Below the pieces are notes generated by a model. It saw only the letters and a program-made list of their open reading frames with translations, did no database searches and was not told where the DNA came from. The translations under genes and the position numbers were made by a program. From Platerodrilus igneus (taxonomy: Eukaryota > Arthropoda > Insecta > Coleoptera > Lycidae): 64,000 bases of DNA. The DNA lies in the NCBI GenBank assembly GCA_036346225.1, contig JARFIW010001177.1:94501-158500 (forward strand), read 5' to 3'. Below are positions 33,109 to 44,127 of the stretch, one piece after another (position 1 is the stretch's first letter; every line of letters starts with the position of its first letter).

Positions 33109-36100
33109 ATATGGCAACACAATGGTTGGTCAAATAAAAATATTACTGCAGTTAATGAAAGTATATAAGATGATTAGACCAGGCTTGACAACAGTGCATT
33201 GTAATACCAATCGTAAAAACCAGAATGCTTTAAAATGTAATGTCAACGTACTGTATCTTTTCATACGAATTGGCATTTAGAATATGGCTGCCTGAGTTAC
33301 TATTTTTGGCGTCAGCCTTGTTTTGACGGATGGAGTATATACAATAATTGCGACAGTAAAACATACAGCAAAGCAGGACGTGACCTATAAGGAAATAAAA
33401 GTCAACAACCTTAAACTCAGCACAGATTAAGCATGCTTTGAGAGGACGAAAGCTGACCGCGGTTGACATGCAATATGCAAAGCAAGAAAAGATTACTAAA
33501 AAGTAAGTCCAAGACGAACAGAAGTTAAATAAAGCAAAATCATAACTCAAGTATTTAGACCGTAAGTTACTCGGCGTGGGCTGAAAAAGGCGGACACAAC
33601 TCTTTCTGAACTTTGTTACATGCCAAAAATCGGCTATGTATCACATTTAGATTAAGTATAAATTATAAGGTAGTTCCCGTGAAGATTTTTAAATGAACTT
33701 GTCAGTTTCCGTCACTCCGGATAGTTGCGTTTGCGCAAAACAATGCGCAGGTGGGGAGTGTGTAAAAGGACGCCATTAAGCTACGAGACCTGAAGCCAAG
33801 AACATCTACCTGTGTTGTGTGTGTCTTTCCCTTTTTAATATGTAGCTTCCTTTATCTTTACCTTTGTGTACCTCTACCTAGTTGTTCCTATCATTCCGCT
33901 ACGAGGGGAAAAGTGGTTTAGAACGGATTGCGAATCTGACTCAGCAATGGCGTGATGTGACCCACAAAATGTGATGGCCCTGGGATTTGGCTGTAAGGTG
34001 CGATTTAAGTGAGTACATTGCTTTTATTTACATTGTGCATAAAATTTGGCCATTGTATCACTTTTAAACGTGTTTGGTATTTAATATAAATGGCGCGTAA
34101 TTTGCCGCGTAATTATACGTTATATTAAATAATTATGCAACAATAAGAAGCGCGAGAAAGCGTAACAACTTTACTTGCGGTTAAGTCTAAGAAAGATTGC
34201 AAACATGCGAATCGTGGAAGTAACTGTCGTGTCGACCAGAAGTTATAATTATGTGATAATGGAAATTAATGAAAAGGTGTTAAATTTAAAAGTTTGCCTT
34301 ACCTATCTATACACATGGATTTTTTCAGTGTTAAGTGAACTAAAGTAACTTATATATCGTCGTGATCGAAAGTAGACCATGAAGAGAGGAAAACACTGGC
34401 ATTCCTGTACCTCCTTAGTTTTGTTAGGAGTGTGCAGTAACCTAAACCATGAGTTAAATTAATCGTTCCTGAATGATCAGTAAATATTACACGTACATGC
34501 TAATTTTGAGCATACGCCGAATGCATTTAGGTTTCTTTATTAGAAAATCAGCAGAATGCTAACCTGCTCAAAAATTATTAAATAATAATAAGGTTAGTTG
34601 CCTGGAACCAGAGTTTTGTCGATTACGAAGTATTATTGCAAATGGAATTGTGACATTTTTGAATAATTAATAAACAGGTGGATGTTTATTCTTTATGTAA
34701 GGTTTACGGTTGTATCTATTGCTAATTAAAGAATGAACGAAAATTTGGTATTTTAAAGTGACAAGTGAATAATAGCATGGTAATTTTGTAATGAAGTCCG
34801 CTTTTGTTCATTAATAATTAGAGCCTTACCAGAAATGGAATTAGAATGTTATTTATCAATATCTTGAAAATGAAAAATATATGCGGTAGGGTTATCCTTA
34901 TTTTTTTTTTTATTATGAACTTTTTATTAATGTGCGTGCGTGACTGACTAGTCCAATATTGTAAGAAAGCCTACAAAATATGTTTTTTACTTTCATATAG
35001 AGTAATTGTATTTGCATGTACACTTCCACTATTTAATGGTAATAGAGGTTAAGTTAGGTTTTCTGTGGAGTTTTATTTATAAAATATGTAAAAATAACAA
35101 AACTGTGAAAGGATATTTAGCTACCCCAGTGGTGAAACAGTTGTAGCAATTTTATTTTCTATCTAGATGTGTTCATATAATTAATCTCTTTATTTAATAA
35201 TAAACAATATAATGCATAATAATGTTATTCAATCCACTAATTAAATATTACCTATTGCCCAATAAAGCATTAGCATTCAATTAAAATTTAATTTCCACGG
35301 TGACAAAATAAAGTTTCCATTTAGTTTCATTCCTAGAGCTCCATCTAGTAAGAAATTGTGAAGTGATTGTGTTGCCGGGCAGCAACTCGCTTGACCCCGG
35401 ACACTTCCAATACAGCTGTGATGAAAGCAGGTCGATTTGTTCCTTGAAACAATGGTTTTTTGCAGTTTTTCGTGTTGGAAGCACGTGCGGATTAAGTTGT
35501 TCTTAGAGGAGAGAATGTCATCTCCGAAAGGCACTTTTGATTGTCCACTTGTTGGAACAGCTCGTAGATGACGTGAAATTTTTTGGTCGAAGGGCCTTTG
35601 GTAACATGCAACTTTATTTATATATAACATGAAATTGTACATATAGTATTCAAGTTAAATTATCATGCAACGTTTGATAATTTTCGTGGTTTAATTTACA
35701 TATAAAGCAACTTTAAATTAACATGCAGATTGGTAATCAGGAGACTGGTTTAACGTTATTTTTGATTAAAAGCAAGAAGGAAATATAGGAGTTTACGCTT
35801 TGTCCGTGGTGTGGACCTGGCGAAATTTAATTACTCAAAATGGATGCCGAGTAATGTGGAGTTTCAGTATGCAGTAAAATTATTTGTTCTAAATTGGAGA
35901 TTTCCTTATTTCAATGCTGACGTAAGCTTCCTTTATGGTATTTTTCAGTTAGACGGAGTTTTGGTATGTAGAAATTTGTTTTCGTATGTTAGCTGAACTA
36001 TGGACTTTGTAATTAGATAATTTTTGTTTAATCAAGTTATTTAAACTTCAAAATAGGTCAAGGACAGACTGTGAATATGTTTTACAATATTAAGCAATAG

Positions 36101-37525
36101 GAATCTGTAACTATTACTTATCTCAATCTTTTATTAATTCACTAAAACTACGGAAGATGTCATTACGTGTTAGAAAAAGTAAATTCTTCTATTTAAGAAA
36201 ATTGGAAATTAAACTTCTATGTTTGCTATTTCATTAATAACTACTTGGAATTAATTATTGTAAGGTTATGGTAGATCTACCCAAACTAACATTTTTGTTA
36301 TCAGTAAGTAACAGTTTAGAAAGCAACTTTATGCTTTATCAACTTGTTAAATAACATTGGCTAGTTATTTCTTACAGAAATAACCACATTTAACTTGATT
36401 GGTACTGATTTTATCCAGTGCCTTTGTAAATAATTTTCACAAATTAAATTAATCAAAATATAAATAAAGTAAAAGGATATTTTGTAAAAAAAAACACATA
36501 TTTGAATACTAGAGGAATAGATTTTTATTTTTGAACAAGACTATTCTTTTTAATTAGGATGAATGAAAGTTGATTCCATTTGAATTTTAAAATTTTGAGT
36601 ATAAAAGCACAAACAGTGCTATTCTTTGTTTAATTTGTTCACAGGTGTAGCAGTGAATTACTAAGGTCAAAGTCGAGCCATAAGGTAAGAAACTTTAGGG
36701 ATTATGTTGTCTTTAATAAACTGTATAGCGGTTACAGAATGAAGGTTTCCGCATTCGCCTTGTACAAGGGACTTTAGTAAGGTCTTCTCTGTATAGAAAA
36801 ATACGGTGGCGCCTTATTCTTCATATTTTTGGTCACAATCCAACCCCGACCCACAGCTCATGTTCCACCCAGAGCATATAGTTCGACTAGCCGCTTTGCC
36901 TTTGAGATTTCCACAACTTTGGGCCATTTTCCATCAGAACTTGCCGTGGGCTCTATTCGCTTATTGGAAATTCTCGTTAAATAAAATCCCAAAATAATAG
37001 TAAAAGGCTATACAGTAATAGACAATATTGGGGTTTCCAGTGCTTCGGGAGACTTTTCAACCTAACTTTCTGTAATTTGACTAAATTTAATAAGCTATTT
37101 TCTTTTAAGTTCTTTTTTATTAAGAAATAGTAAAGGGTGAATTAAGAAAAGTTAGGAAACCCAAAAAAAACAAAAGAGAGCTATTTTGAAATAACCGTCC
37201 TTCATGTAGGGAGGAATGTTGTGGAACAGATTTGCCAAAACAAAAGTACGGTTTGGCATCCCAACAATTGTGACAAAAGCAAACTAAGAAAGTCTTTCAA
37301 GGCAAGTGTAAACTTTAACGTAGCTTTGTAATTTGATAGATATTACTTGTGTTGTTCTTTTTCAGTAGTATTTCTTTTAAAATTTTTTGTAGAAACCGTA
37401 TCCGTTCTACATGAATTCAATTTTTTTCCATCTTTCGATTATATGGTTTGTTGCTACTTTGTGTGCCTATTAATCTACAACACAGTTGTAGGATATGAAC
37501 AATATAACCATGTGGCGCAATATAA
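33109..37525 (+). other. 4.4 kb without a recognised gene
   Basis: This is AT-rich sequence with only isolated frames of 60-120 codons that have no domain or splice support. The one patch of different composition is 33690-34010, which is richer in C and G, contains several CpG dinucleotides and ends in a GTGAGT donor at 34010; a second spliced-looking segment is at about 36645-36686. Neither codes for anything recognisable. Confidence 0.5.
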
Positions 37526-38111
37526 TGTAGCGCCGATTGGTCTGCCGCTGACCAGAATAATTGCATTATAACGTAAATTGTATACAAAGATGATTGATAG
37601 ACCTTCTGACAAGTACAAGACTTTGCATTTAAAAAATTACAATAGCTACATTCGAAATGTTATTAACATAATTTTTAATATGTACCCAGATTAATTAGTA
37701 CAACTAGAAAATATATAAATTTCGGTCATTAATATTGGAAGTCAGTTTTAATTAAAACTTTGTTATGACTTCCGCTTGAGGTTTTGATTATAATATGCCA
37801 TAGTTTATAGCTTTTAGGAATGTAATATTAACGACTGTCGATATAAATTACTCTATATGATATAAATTACTGTAGCGATTATATAAACTATTGATTACTT
37901 TGGAGAGTTAATTATAGTACTTCGAAGACAATTTAGAAAATGACATCGTAGTGTTAAGAAAATAATACCGCTACTGTTAAGCATTAGCTGAAAATAAATT
38001 GTTGAGGGAGCTTTTAGCAAATTCCACTGTAACCAGGAGTTGTCGAAAAAGCGTGTATAATCAGTTTGAAAATAAAAAACTGTTGTTGTGGCAAATAGAG
38101 TTATCGTTACA
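37526..38111 (+). repeat. 5' LTR of the macrodomain element
   Basis: It starts TGTAGCGCCGATTGG and ends TATCGTTACA. It aligns along its length with 43514-44127, sharing for example gtgttaagaaaataa and tgtataatcagtttgaaaat. Diverged, so an old insertion. Confidence 0.88.
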
Positions 38112-38112
38112 T

Positions 38113-38130
38113 TGGCGTCAAGTGATGAAG
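38113..38130 (+). promoter_or_regulatory. tRNA primer-binding site
   Basis: The sequence tggcgtcaagtgatgaag starts two bases after the 5' LTR end, the standard position. Confidence 0.65.
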
Positions 38131-38509
38131 TTGTTGTAAAGAAAATGAATATCAAAGTCCTTTCTTTCTTGAAGGAGTATAAGTTAAGCGTTGCGGAGAG
38201 CTTGACTGGTTATTCTGTGGAATTCATAAAAAAATTGTCTGCACATTTCGTAAAACTACAGGAAAACTTTTCAGAGATATTGCAAGAACATGCAGGAAAA
38301 CAAGATCAAAACTCTGGGAGCTTAACAGCGAAATTAAAAAAAAACTAACACGAGGTTTACAGAAAAATGTCATAAGCCCTGTAAAAAACTGATCGAGACC
38401 GCAGTGAATTTACTGAAAAATTTTACAACGCAATTAAAGCGGAATTCACAAGTGGTTAAACAAGGATTAATTAAAAATTACAGCTAACTGAGAGAGAAGC
38501 CTATACAAG
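38131..38509 (+). pseudogene. gag N-terminus of the macrodomain element
   Basis: After the primer site a frame reads MNIKVLSFLKEYKLSVAESL with helical, possibly coiled-coil content (SAHFVKLQENFSEILQEHAG) for about 80 codons and then breaks. It is separated from the rest of gag (40273 onward) by the solo LTR insertion. Confidence 0.5.
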
Positions 38510-38513
38510 AAGC

Positions 38514-40268
38514 TGTAACATGTTTAATTTGATTAGTATTTATTCGCATTGAATTACGAGGATAATGCGCTAAGCGTGCCTTATTCTTTATTAATGTTCC
38601 ATATAGTACATAATGGAACGCTTCGTTTTAATAATCTTCTTATAGTAAGATATCTGTGTGACTTAAAGTTATTTCGTCAAGCATCTCTAGCTGTTTCTTT
38701 CGTATTTCCCCACCTCTAACGTCGCTATCGTTCGTTTCTCGCCTTGTTAGTTAGTCGCTCCCTAGCAATCAATTTATCAAGATGTATTCCAGACTAGAGG
38801 CATGCGACCTTCGGTTGCATTATTTGTGTGAGTGGTGCAAGTCATGCTAGACTTGGAACAATTTCAGTAACTTCTACCAACGCGCGCATACGAAAAACGC
38901 CTACGAAAAACTATAGAGAAGGACAAGTGAAGATTTTGGTTTTGATTGCTGTCGTCCCAAGTTTGAAATGGTTTGTAGTATTGTTTGGAGCTTATGAAAT
39001 TTCCGTTCGGATTTGTCTTGGAGAAACAGAGGCAGTTTGGTTCGTTATTACATTTAAGAATTTTTTGCATGTGTTTAGGCATGTGGTTAGCCTTTGCTAA
39101 ACAGGCGATCATATAAAGCACAAAAGTTGCTATCATGTTTACGAACATATGATCTGTTTCATATTCGATTATTGTTGAACTGGTTTTACAAACCGTAGAA
39201 AGAAATTTTGTCACGTTAGGTTTATATAATTGTAAGTTTTGTTCTATTTGAACTTCAGATAAATTTCAAGTTATATTTTCGACGTCATACCTTTTTTGTG
39301 ATGTAGCACATTTGACAGTTGTTGTCGTAAAAGCAGATGTTTCGTGCAGCTTTCCTAAAATTCAATTTGTACATTTTTCAATCTTGAAGTTTGCTATTAT
39401 TCACAGATAAATTATAAAAACTAAGTATAAAAATTTAAATACACGCTGCGTAATAATTATGAAACTGTAATCTACCTGAAAAGATCTGCCCAGGATAGAA
39501 ATGTTAGTTCAATTCATTGTGTTTACAAATTATTTTGATCAAATATTTAAAACAAGCTTATGTTTAGTGAGCAATCTTTTGCTTTAGAAAGACAACATTT
39601 TGATTTTGTTCTAAACATTATTGTTGAGAATTTTAACCTGTTAAAAAGTTTTGAAATTATAAAAGAAATTTCTTTTTACTTCAGAAACAATTAGTTAAAC
39701 TTTGAGACTTTTATTTTGTTCAAATGCGATCAAATCTGATAACATAAAGGTAGAATTTTTGAGTAATAATTTTATGCCAATATCATATTGGATATACATT
39801 TTTTATTTTTGATACTTTTATAAGACACAAATAGTGTTCTATATTTTTATTTATTTAATCTTTGTAATTTCTTACAGGAGCTGCGTCTTATTTTTATAAG
39901 ACAGGTTTTTGTTAACGAAGGCGATCGTTTTATCTTTGGGTTTCCACGTCCGCCCTTAGAATTGTGCTTTGCTCTTATCGTGATTATATCAGGACTTGGT
40001 GGCGCCTATTTAACTATGTTTAGCTTTGGTTTGCAAACAAAATTCGACTTACCCCCCCACTTCTTACTGCTCTACCCAGGAATAGACCCTAGCTATGTCG
40101 GAAGATTTTGGTTCACTGGCGCCCATTTAGAAAAATAAGTTTCACTAGCGCCCATCATCAAAAAACAACAAAATTCGTATCACTGGCGCCAAACAAAAAC
40201 TACAAATAATACATAACACAGGCTCGACTGTTAACGTGGGGCCTTCTGTAAACAAAAAATATGTAACA
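38514..40268 (+). mobile_element. Solo LTR of the 23-33 kb family nested in the macrodomain element
   Basis: A 1755-bp LTR starting TGTAACATGTTTAATTTG and ending near ATGTAACA, with target duplication aagc at 38510-38513 and 40269-40272. It aligns with the LTRs at 23.2 and 31.3 kb (shared aatgcgctaagcgtgc, aggagctgcgtcttat and the ctacccaggaatagacc region) but is more diverged, so it is an older or different subfamily member. Its last 150 bp have three ctggcgcc/ctagcgcc motifs and an aacgtggggcct, echoes of the family's primer site inside the LTR itself. Confidence 0.85.
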
Positions 40269-40272
40269 AAGC

Positions 40273-41071
40273 TACAAAATCCGCGGATAACCTGGAGGCC
40301 AAATTTTCCTATGGTTTACAGTGCCAGTGAAACAATAGCACGCCACAGAATTTAAGAATGTCGGAGAATGTGAACTGACATGAAGGTTCAGAGTAAAACC
40401 GCCCACCTTTAATGGAAAATCACATTGGCAGATATAATAGACTGCCGCTAGAGCTAGCGGTTGGAATAGTAGTGGAAGGGCAACATTGTTGGTTGTCAGC
40501 TTACAATGTAAAGCCTTGAATATTCTGCAAACCATACCAGATCATGACCAAAAAAAAATACCGGGCCTTAACATGAGGCTTGAAAATGAAGTATGCCAAC
40601 TCTCGTCCGTAACAAGTACACCACGCCCAAGTGAAGATCCGTTACCCATAGGCCAACGAGAATTTGCAAAAGTTTGAAGCAGGTATTGGTCACTGGGTGA
40701 GACTAGCCTACCCAACAGCACCAAATAGCTTCCTAGAAGAGCTGGCAGTACAGATTTTTGTTGACAAGATACGCGACGGATGAATTCAGCAAGCACTGCG
40801 GTTGATTCGTCGACCACCGACCCTACATGATGCGCTAGGTCATGCTTTGGAATTTGAAGCGGTAAAGCAAGCTTCACATTGTGGTAGTGGCAAGCTAAGA
40901 TGCTCCGTAGAGAAGCAGAGCCAAGAAAGCCAAGAGGAAGTGATTCCATGGATACTTCGTGAGCATCATCCAAAGAGTAAGACACTCAGATGCTGGAATT
41001 ATGGCAAATGTGGGCATATACAATACAAATATAAACAGCCCAAGAAGGAAGTACAGAAACCGGAAAACTAA
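40273..41071 (+). pseudogene. gag of the macrodomain element, after the insertion
   Basis: Capsid motifs run through several frames: KPPTFNGKSHWQIY near 40405, ALNILQTIPDHDQKK near 40510, then YPTAPNSFLEELAVQIFVD and ALGHALEFEAVKQASHCG, and a nucleocapsid knuckle RCWNYGKCGHIQYKYKQ in which the second and last Cys are Tyr. Close homologue of gag at 4.2-5.1 kb. Confidence 0.8.
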
Positions 41072-41395
41072 AACGGGTCAACAGGAGGGGGCAAAGCTCG
41101 ATCTGCACGAATTCTGTCCCAGAAACCATCATCCGCATCGTACGATCCAAGCACGCAGACAATATTTACATATATGAACAGTTTAACGCAAGACAGTATA
41201 CTTCTTGGTTGACACCAGAGACACTAGGACAATTACTAACTCGGATGTAGTGGGCGACAGTGGTAAATTGTCACCCACGACGGTGCGTCTTCGAACCGCG
41301 GCTGGTAAAGAAATTTAAACAAACGAAATGTAAGATGTAAAAGTCGTAGTTGTAAGCAATATATTTGACCATCAGGTAGTAATAGCAAACAACAG
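41072..41395 (+). pseudogene. Protease remnant of the macrodomain element
   Basis: The frame around 41190-41330 reads YFLVDTRDTRTITNSDVV, where DTR replaces the DTGA active site, then TVRLRTAAGKEI and, after a break, VKVVVVSNIFD. The usual flap end is missing because the sequence jumps at about 41390 to the end of RNase H. Confidence 0.65.
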
Positions 41396-42860
41396 CGAAG
41401 ATGGCTATCACAGTTTAGAAAACCTCGAAGGGCAAGTTTTCAGGTGGATAGGAAAGCTTCAAAGGTATGACTTTGACACGAACCGCCGGTGTTGGTAAAA
41501 GTCATGGTAATGTAAATTCGCTTTTAAGGCGGCCTTACCCACGATTGCAGCCACTGCACACGGTTAGAAATAAAAAGTGATCTAATTGTCAAACCACTGT
41601 TATCAATGACGATTAGCAGCCTCTACAAAGGCAAATAGAACCGTAGCATGACAGAGACCTAGGTGTTATTTTGGGTTGAAAAGCCAGAGAACAATGTCCC
41701 TTCTGACAGAAAATTGGGTCGCTGAGTAGCATCTTGAGTTCGCACTGGGCACAATGGGATTCCCTAATAGTTGAGAATGGTATCTTGGTGCGATTTCTGG
41801 AGAATGGAGATGAATTCGTGAGTACGCTTCAGGTGGTGGCTCTTAAATCCGAGTGTTGGAGATTTCAGGATATCTTCATAATGGAACTTCAATATGACAC
41901 TTCGGAGTTAAGAAGACTCTGGAAAAAGTTCGAGAAATATTTAATCGGGTAGGCTGCAAAGATGATATAAAAGAGTGGTGCCGGAAATGTTAACTATGTG
42001 CATCTTGGGGAACCGTGGGTTCCAATGAGGCAAAATATCCTAAGGAGCCCCTTTGAGAAAGTGGCAATCAATATTGCCGGTCTATTACCTAAGAACGACT
42101 ATGGAAATAAGTACATTTTTGTAGCCATGGACTATTACGAAGTGGACTCAAGCATTTGCTATATCAAACCAAGAAGATACAACCGTCGCTGACGTGCTGG
42201 TAAAGAAATTGTTCAGCTGTTTTGGGGTTCCTACGGAGAAGCGCGCCGATCAGGACAAAAATTTTGAGCCAGTATTATTCTAAAACGTTTGCCGGTTGGT
42301 AGGAATGAGAAAGACCCGAACAACATGCATAAACCGCATCTTGGGCAAGTACTTTTCCAAGTTGATCTCCTAATTTCAGAAAAATTGGGACCATTACTTA
42401 GATCTACTTTTATTGGCCTATCAGTCTTCAGTTCATTAGAGTGCTGCACAGACATCTGCACGTGCTATTCTGGGACGAGAGGTACATTTACCCTGTGATT
42501 TTTGGTTTGGGAGTAAGCCCAGGGAGGACATCATGGGCGAGAGCTACGCCGTAAAGCTCAAGCGCAATATGCACGACATCCATGGTGACATTAGAAAAAA
42601 TATTTAGATTGCAAGCGATCGGATGTAGACCATAAATGACATCAAGGCGCAGGTATTCGGTTTTCAAGAAGGCAACTGCGTTTGGCTATACAAACCCAGG
42701 CGGAGGCGTGGACTGTCGCCAAAGTAATAAAGACATTGGGAGGGCCCGTACGTAGTTGTAAAAAGGGTCAACGACGTGGTACATCATATTCATACGCACC
42801 CAAAGGGAATAATAATATTGGTAAACATTGAACGGCAAAACAGTGAGACAAACAAACAGA
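41396..42860 (+). pseudogene. RNase H tail and integrase of the macrodomain element
   Basis: It begins at the last RNase H helix (VFRWIGKLQRYDFDT near 41440), so RT and nearly all RNase H are deleted. The integrase follows: SLIVENGILVRFLENGD, the HHCC zinc domain (only the C-terminal EWCRKC.LCAS near 41974 is clear), VAINIAGLLPKNDYGN, where the first catalytic Asp is Asn, FVAMDYYEVDSS, and DQDKNFEPVLF near 42250 with the second catalytic Asp. The C-terminal domain reads GNCVWLYKPRRRRGLSPK and GPYVVVKRVNDVVHH. It ends around 42800-42860, 80 bp before the macrodomain. Confidence 0.8.
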
Positions 42861-42941
42861 TACGCTCGTAAGTATAAATGAAGGTCTGCACCGTGCTATG
42901 ATTAGTTCATGCCTTTGTACAGCGACACAGGTAAAGCGAGG

Positions 42942-43364
42942 TATGAGATCACGGAAGAGATTCAAGGTGATCTATTTGATTCGCCATCGAAATACTCTTT
43001 GGCAGATTGTGTAGCGGCAGACTTTGATATTTCCCGAGGACATGCTCGTGTATTTAAAAATAAATTTGGTGGTCTGGCTTAACTTCGCCGATAACAACCT
43101 GAGATTGGAAGGACCATAAAGCTAAAGGAGTGACATCGGGGCATCTACTACTTGATGACTAAATAATAAGTTTCTGGTAAATCAAATTTTGAGGATCTGT
43201 GAAAGGCGTTAGTAGACTTCAAAAGTCAGATGATCAAATTTGACTACAATAAGTTGACCATATCCAAGATTGACTGTGAGCGCGATGGAATGGACTAGGG
43301 GGTAGTGAAGTACTGTTCCAGAAAACTGTGCTCCAGATTCTGGTGTGTACTTACAATACAGATG
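42942..43364 (+). pseudogene. Macrodomain (OARD1/TARG1-like) remnant inside the retrotransposon
   Basis: Frame 42942-43364, with in-frame stops but no frameshift, reads YEITEEIQGDLFDSPSKYSL, ADCVAADFDISRGHARVFK, NKFGG, RGIYYLMTK, then SGKSNFEDL.KALVDFKSQM and LTISKIDCERDGMD. This follows the OARD1 (TARG1/C6orf130) family order: GDLF, SLAHC, MGAGIA, FKKKFGG, YIYYLxTK, NL..L..M and IGCGLDRLQW. The catalytic Lys (43161-43163, human Lys84) and Asp (43284-43286, human Asp125) positions are kept; the stops sit at other residues (43080, 43092, 43128, 43164-43169, 43200, 43296). These enzymes remove ADP-ribose from proteins or from O-acetyl-ADP-ribose. It is not in the integrase frame, so it was probably a separate ORF or reached by frameshift. 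Confidence 0.85.
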
Positions 43365-43500
43365 GTAGAACACCTGCTATGGAAAGTGCTGATTGCTGCT
43401 TTTATTAACCTGGAAATTGCAGAAATGGTTTCGATAGTTTTTATTGCTACAGGGACTTCCAACATCCTGATCACAGAGTGTTTTGGGACAGAACAGCTTT

Positions 43501-43513
43501 AAGAAGGGTTCAG
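43501..43513 (+). promoter_or_regulatory. Polypurine tract
   Basis: The purine-rich aagaagggttcag abuts the 3' LTR. It places the macrodomain inside the element. Confidence 0.55.
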
Positions 43514-44127
43514 TGCGGTGCCGATTTGTTGGTCGCTGGCCAGAATATTTACATTAGAACGCAAACGAAACGTTTGTACACAAAATACAATTGATAGGCA
43601 TTGCGGCACGAGATCTCTCGATTGACGGATACAAAGCTTTGCATTGAAAATATTACAATAAGTACATTGGAGATGCTATTTACATAATTTCTAAAATGTT
43701 CCCGAATTAACTAGTGCAAAAAAATGTATATAAATTACCGTCATGGAATTTTGGAACCCATTTCTAATCGAAACTTTAATGCGAGTTCTGATGGAGGCTT
43801 TGATTAAAATATCTTCTACTTTAAAGCTTTGAAGGATGTGAAATAAATAATAGTTGATTTACATTACTTTATGTGATATAAATTACGGTTGTGAAATTTA
43901 AATTAATAATCAGTGATTCAATAATTAATTATAGTACTTGGACAGTAATTAAGAAGATAGCATTGTGGTGTTAAGAAAATAACACTTGTACTGTTAATTT
44001 TTACCTAAAAATAGATTGTTGGTAGTGCTTTTATCAAGATTTATCGTAACTATAAGTTGTCGAAAAGGTTTGTATAATCAGTTTGAAAATAAAAAACTGT
44101 TATTATTGCAATAGAATTATCGTTACA
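43514..44127 (+). repeat. 3' LTR of the macrodomain element
   Basis: It aligns with 37526-38111 and ends TATCGTTACA, followed by the ataa target duplication and an A-rich run. Its first bases (TGCGGTGCCG) are a mutated TGTAGCGCCG. Confidence 0.85.

Larger units (their letters stand above)
37526..44127 (+). mobile_element. Ty3/gypsy element carrying a macrodomain ORF; split by a solo LTR
   Basis: The limits are set by homologous LTRs at both ends and a four-base target duplication ataa (37522-37525 and 44128-44131). The order is LTR, primer site, gag N-terminus, [solo LTR insertion 38514-40268], rest of gag, protease remnant, (RT and most of RNase H deleted), integrase, macrodomain remnant, purine tract, LTR. 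Subtracting the insertion leaves about 4.8 kb, short for the family because of the RT deletion. All frames are heavily interrupted. It is related in gag and pol to the 4.2-7.2 kb element. Confidence 0.88.

Noticed and set aside
33230..33550. 106-codon minus-strand frame with hydrophobic segments
   Set aside because: No homology, no splice context and no similar copy; composition explained by AT-rich DNA.
35277..35642. 121-codon minus-strand frame
   Set aside because: Contains Cys and His residues but no recognisable motif; two overlapping frames are equally long, as expected by chance.
36806..36997. 63-codon plus-strand frame beginning MAPYSSYFWSQ
   Set aside because: Short, without a domain, and not linked to any element or exon signal.
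37347..37571. 74-codon hydrophobic plus-strand frame
   Set aside because: It crosses the left boundary of the 5' LTR at 37526, so it cannot be a real conserved gene.
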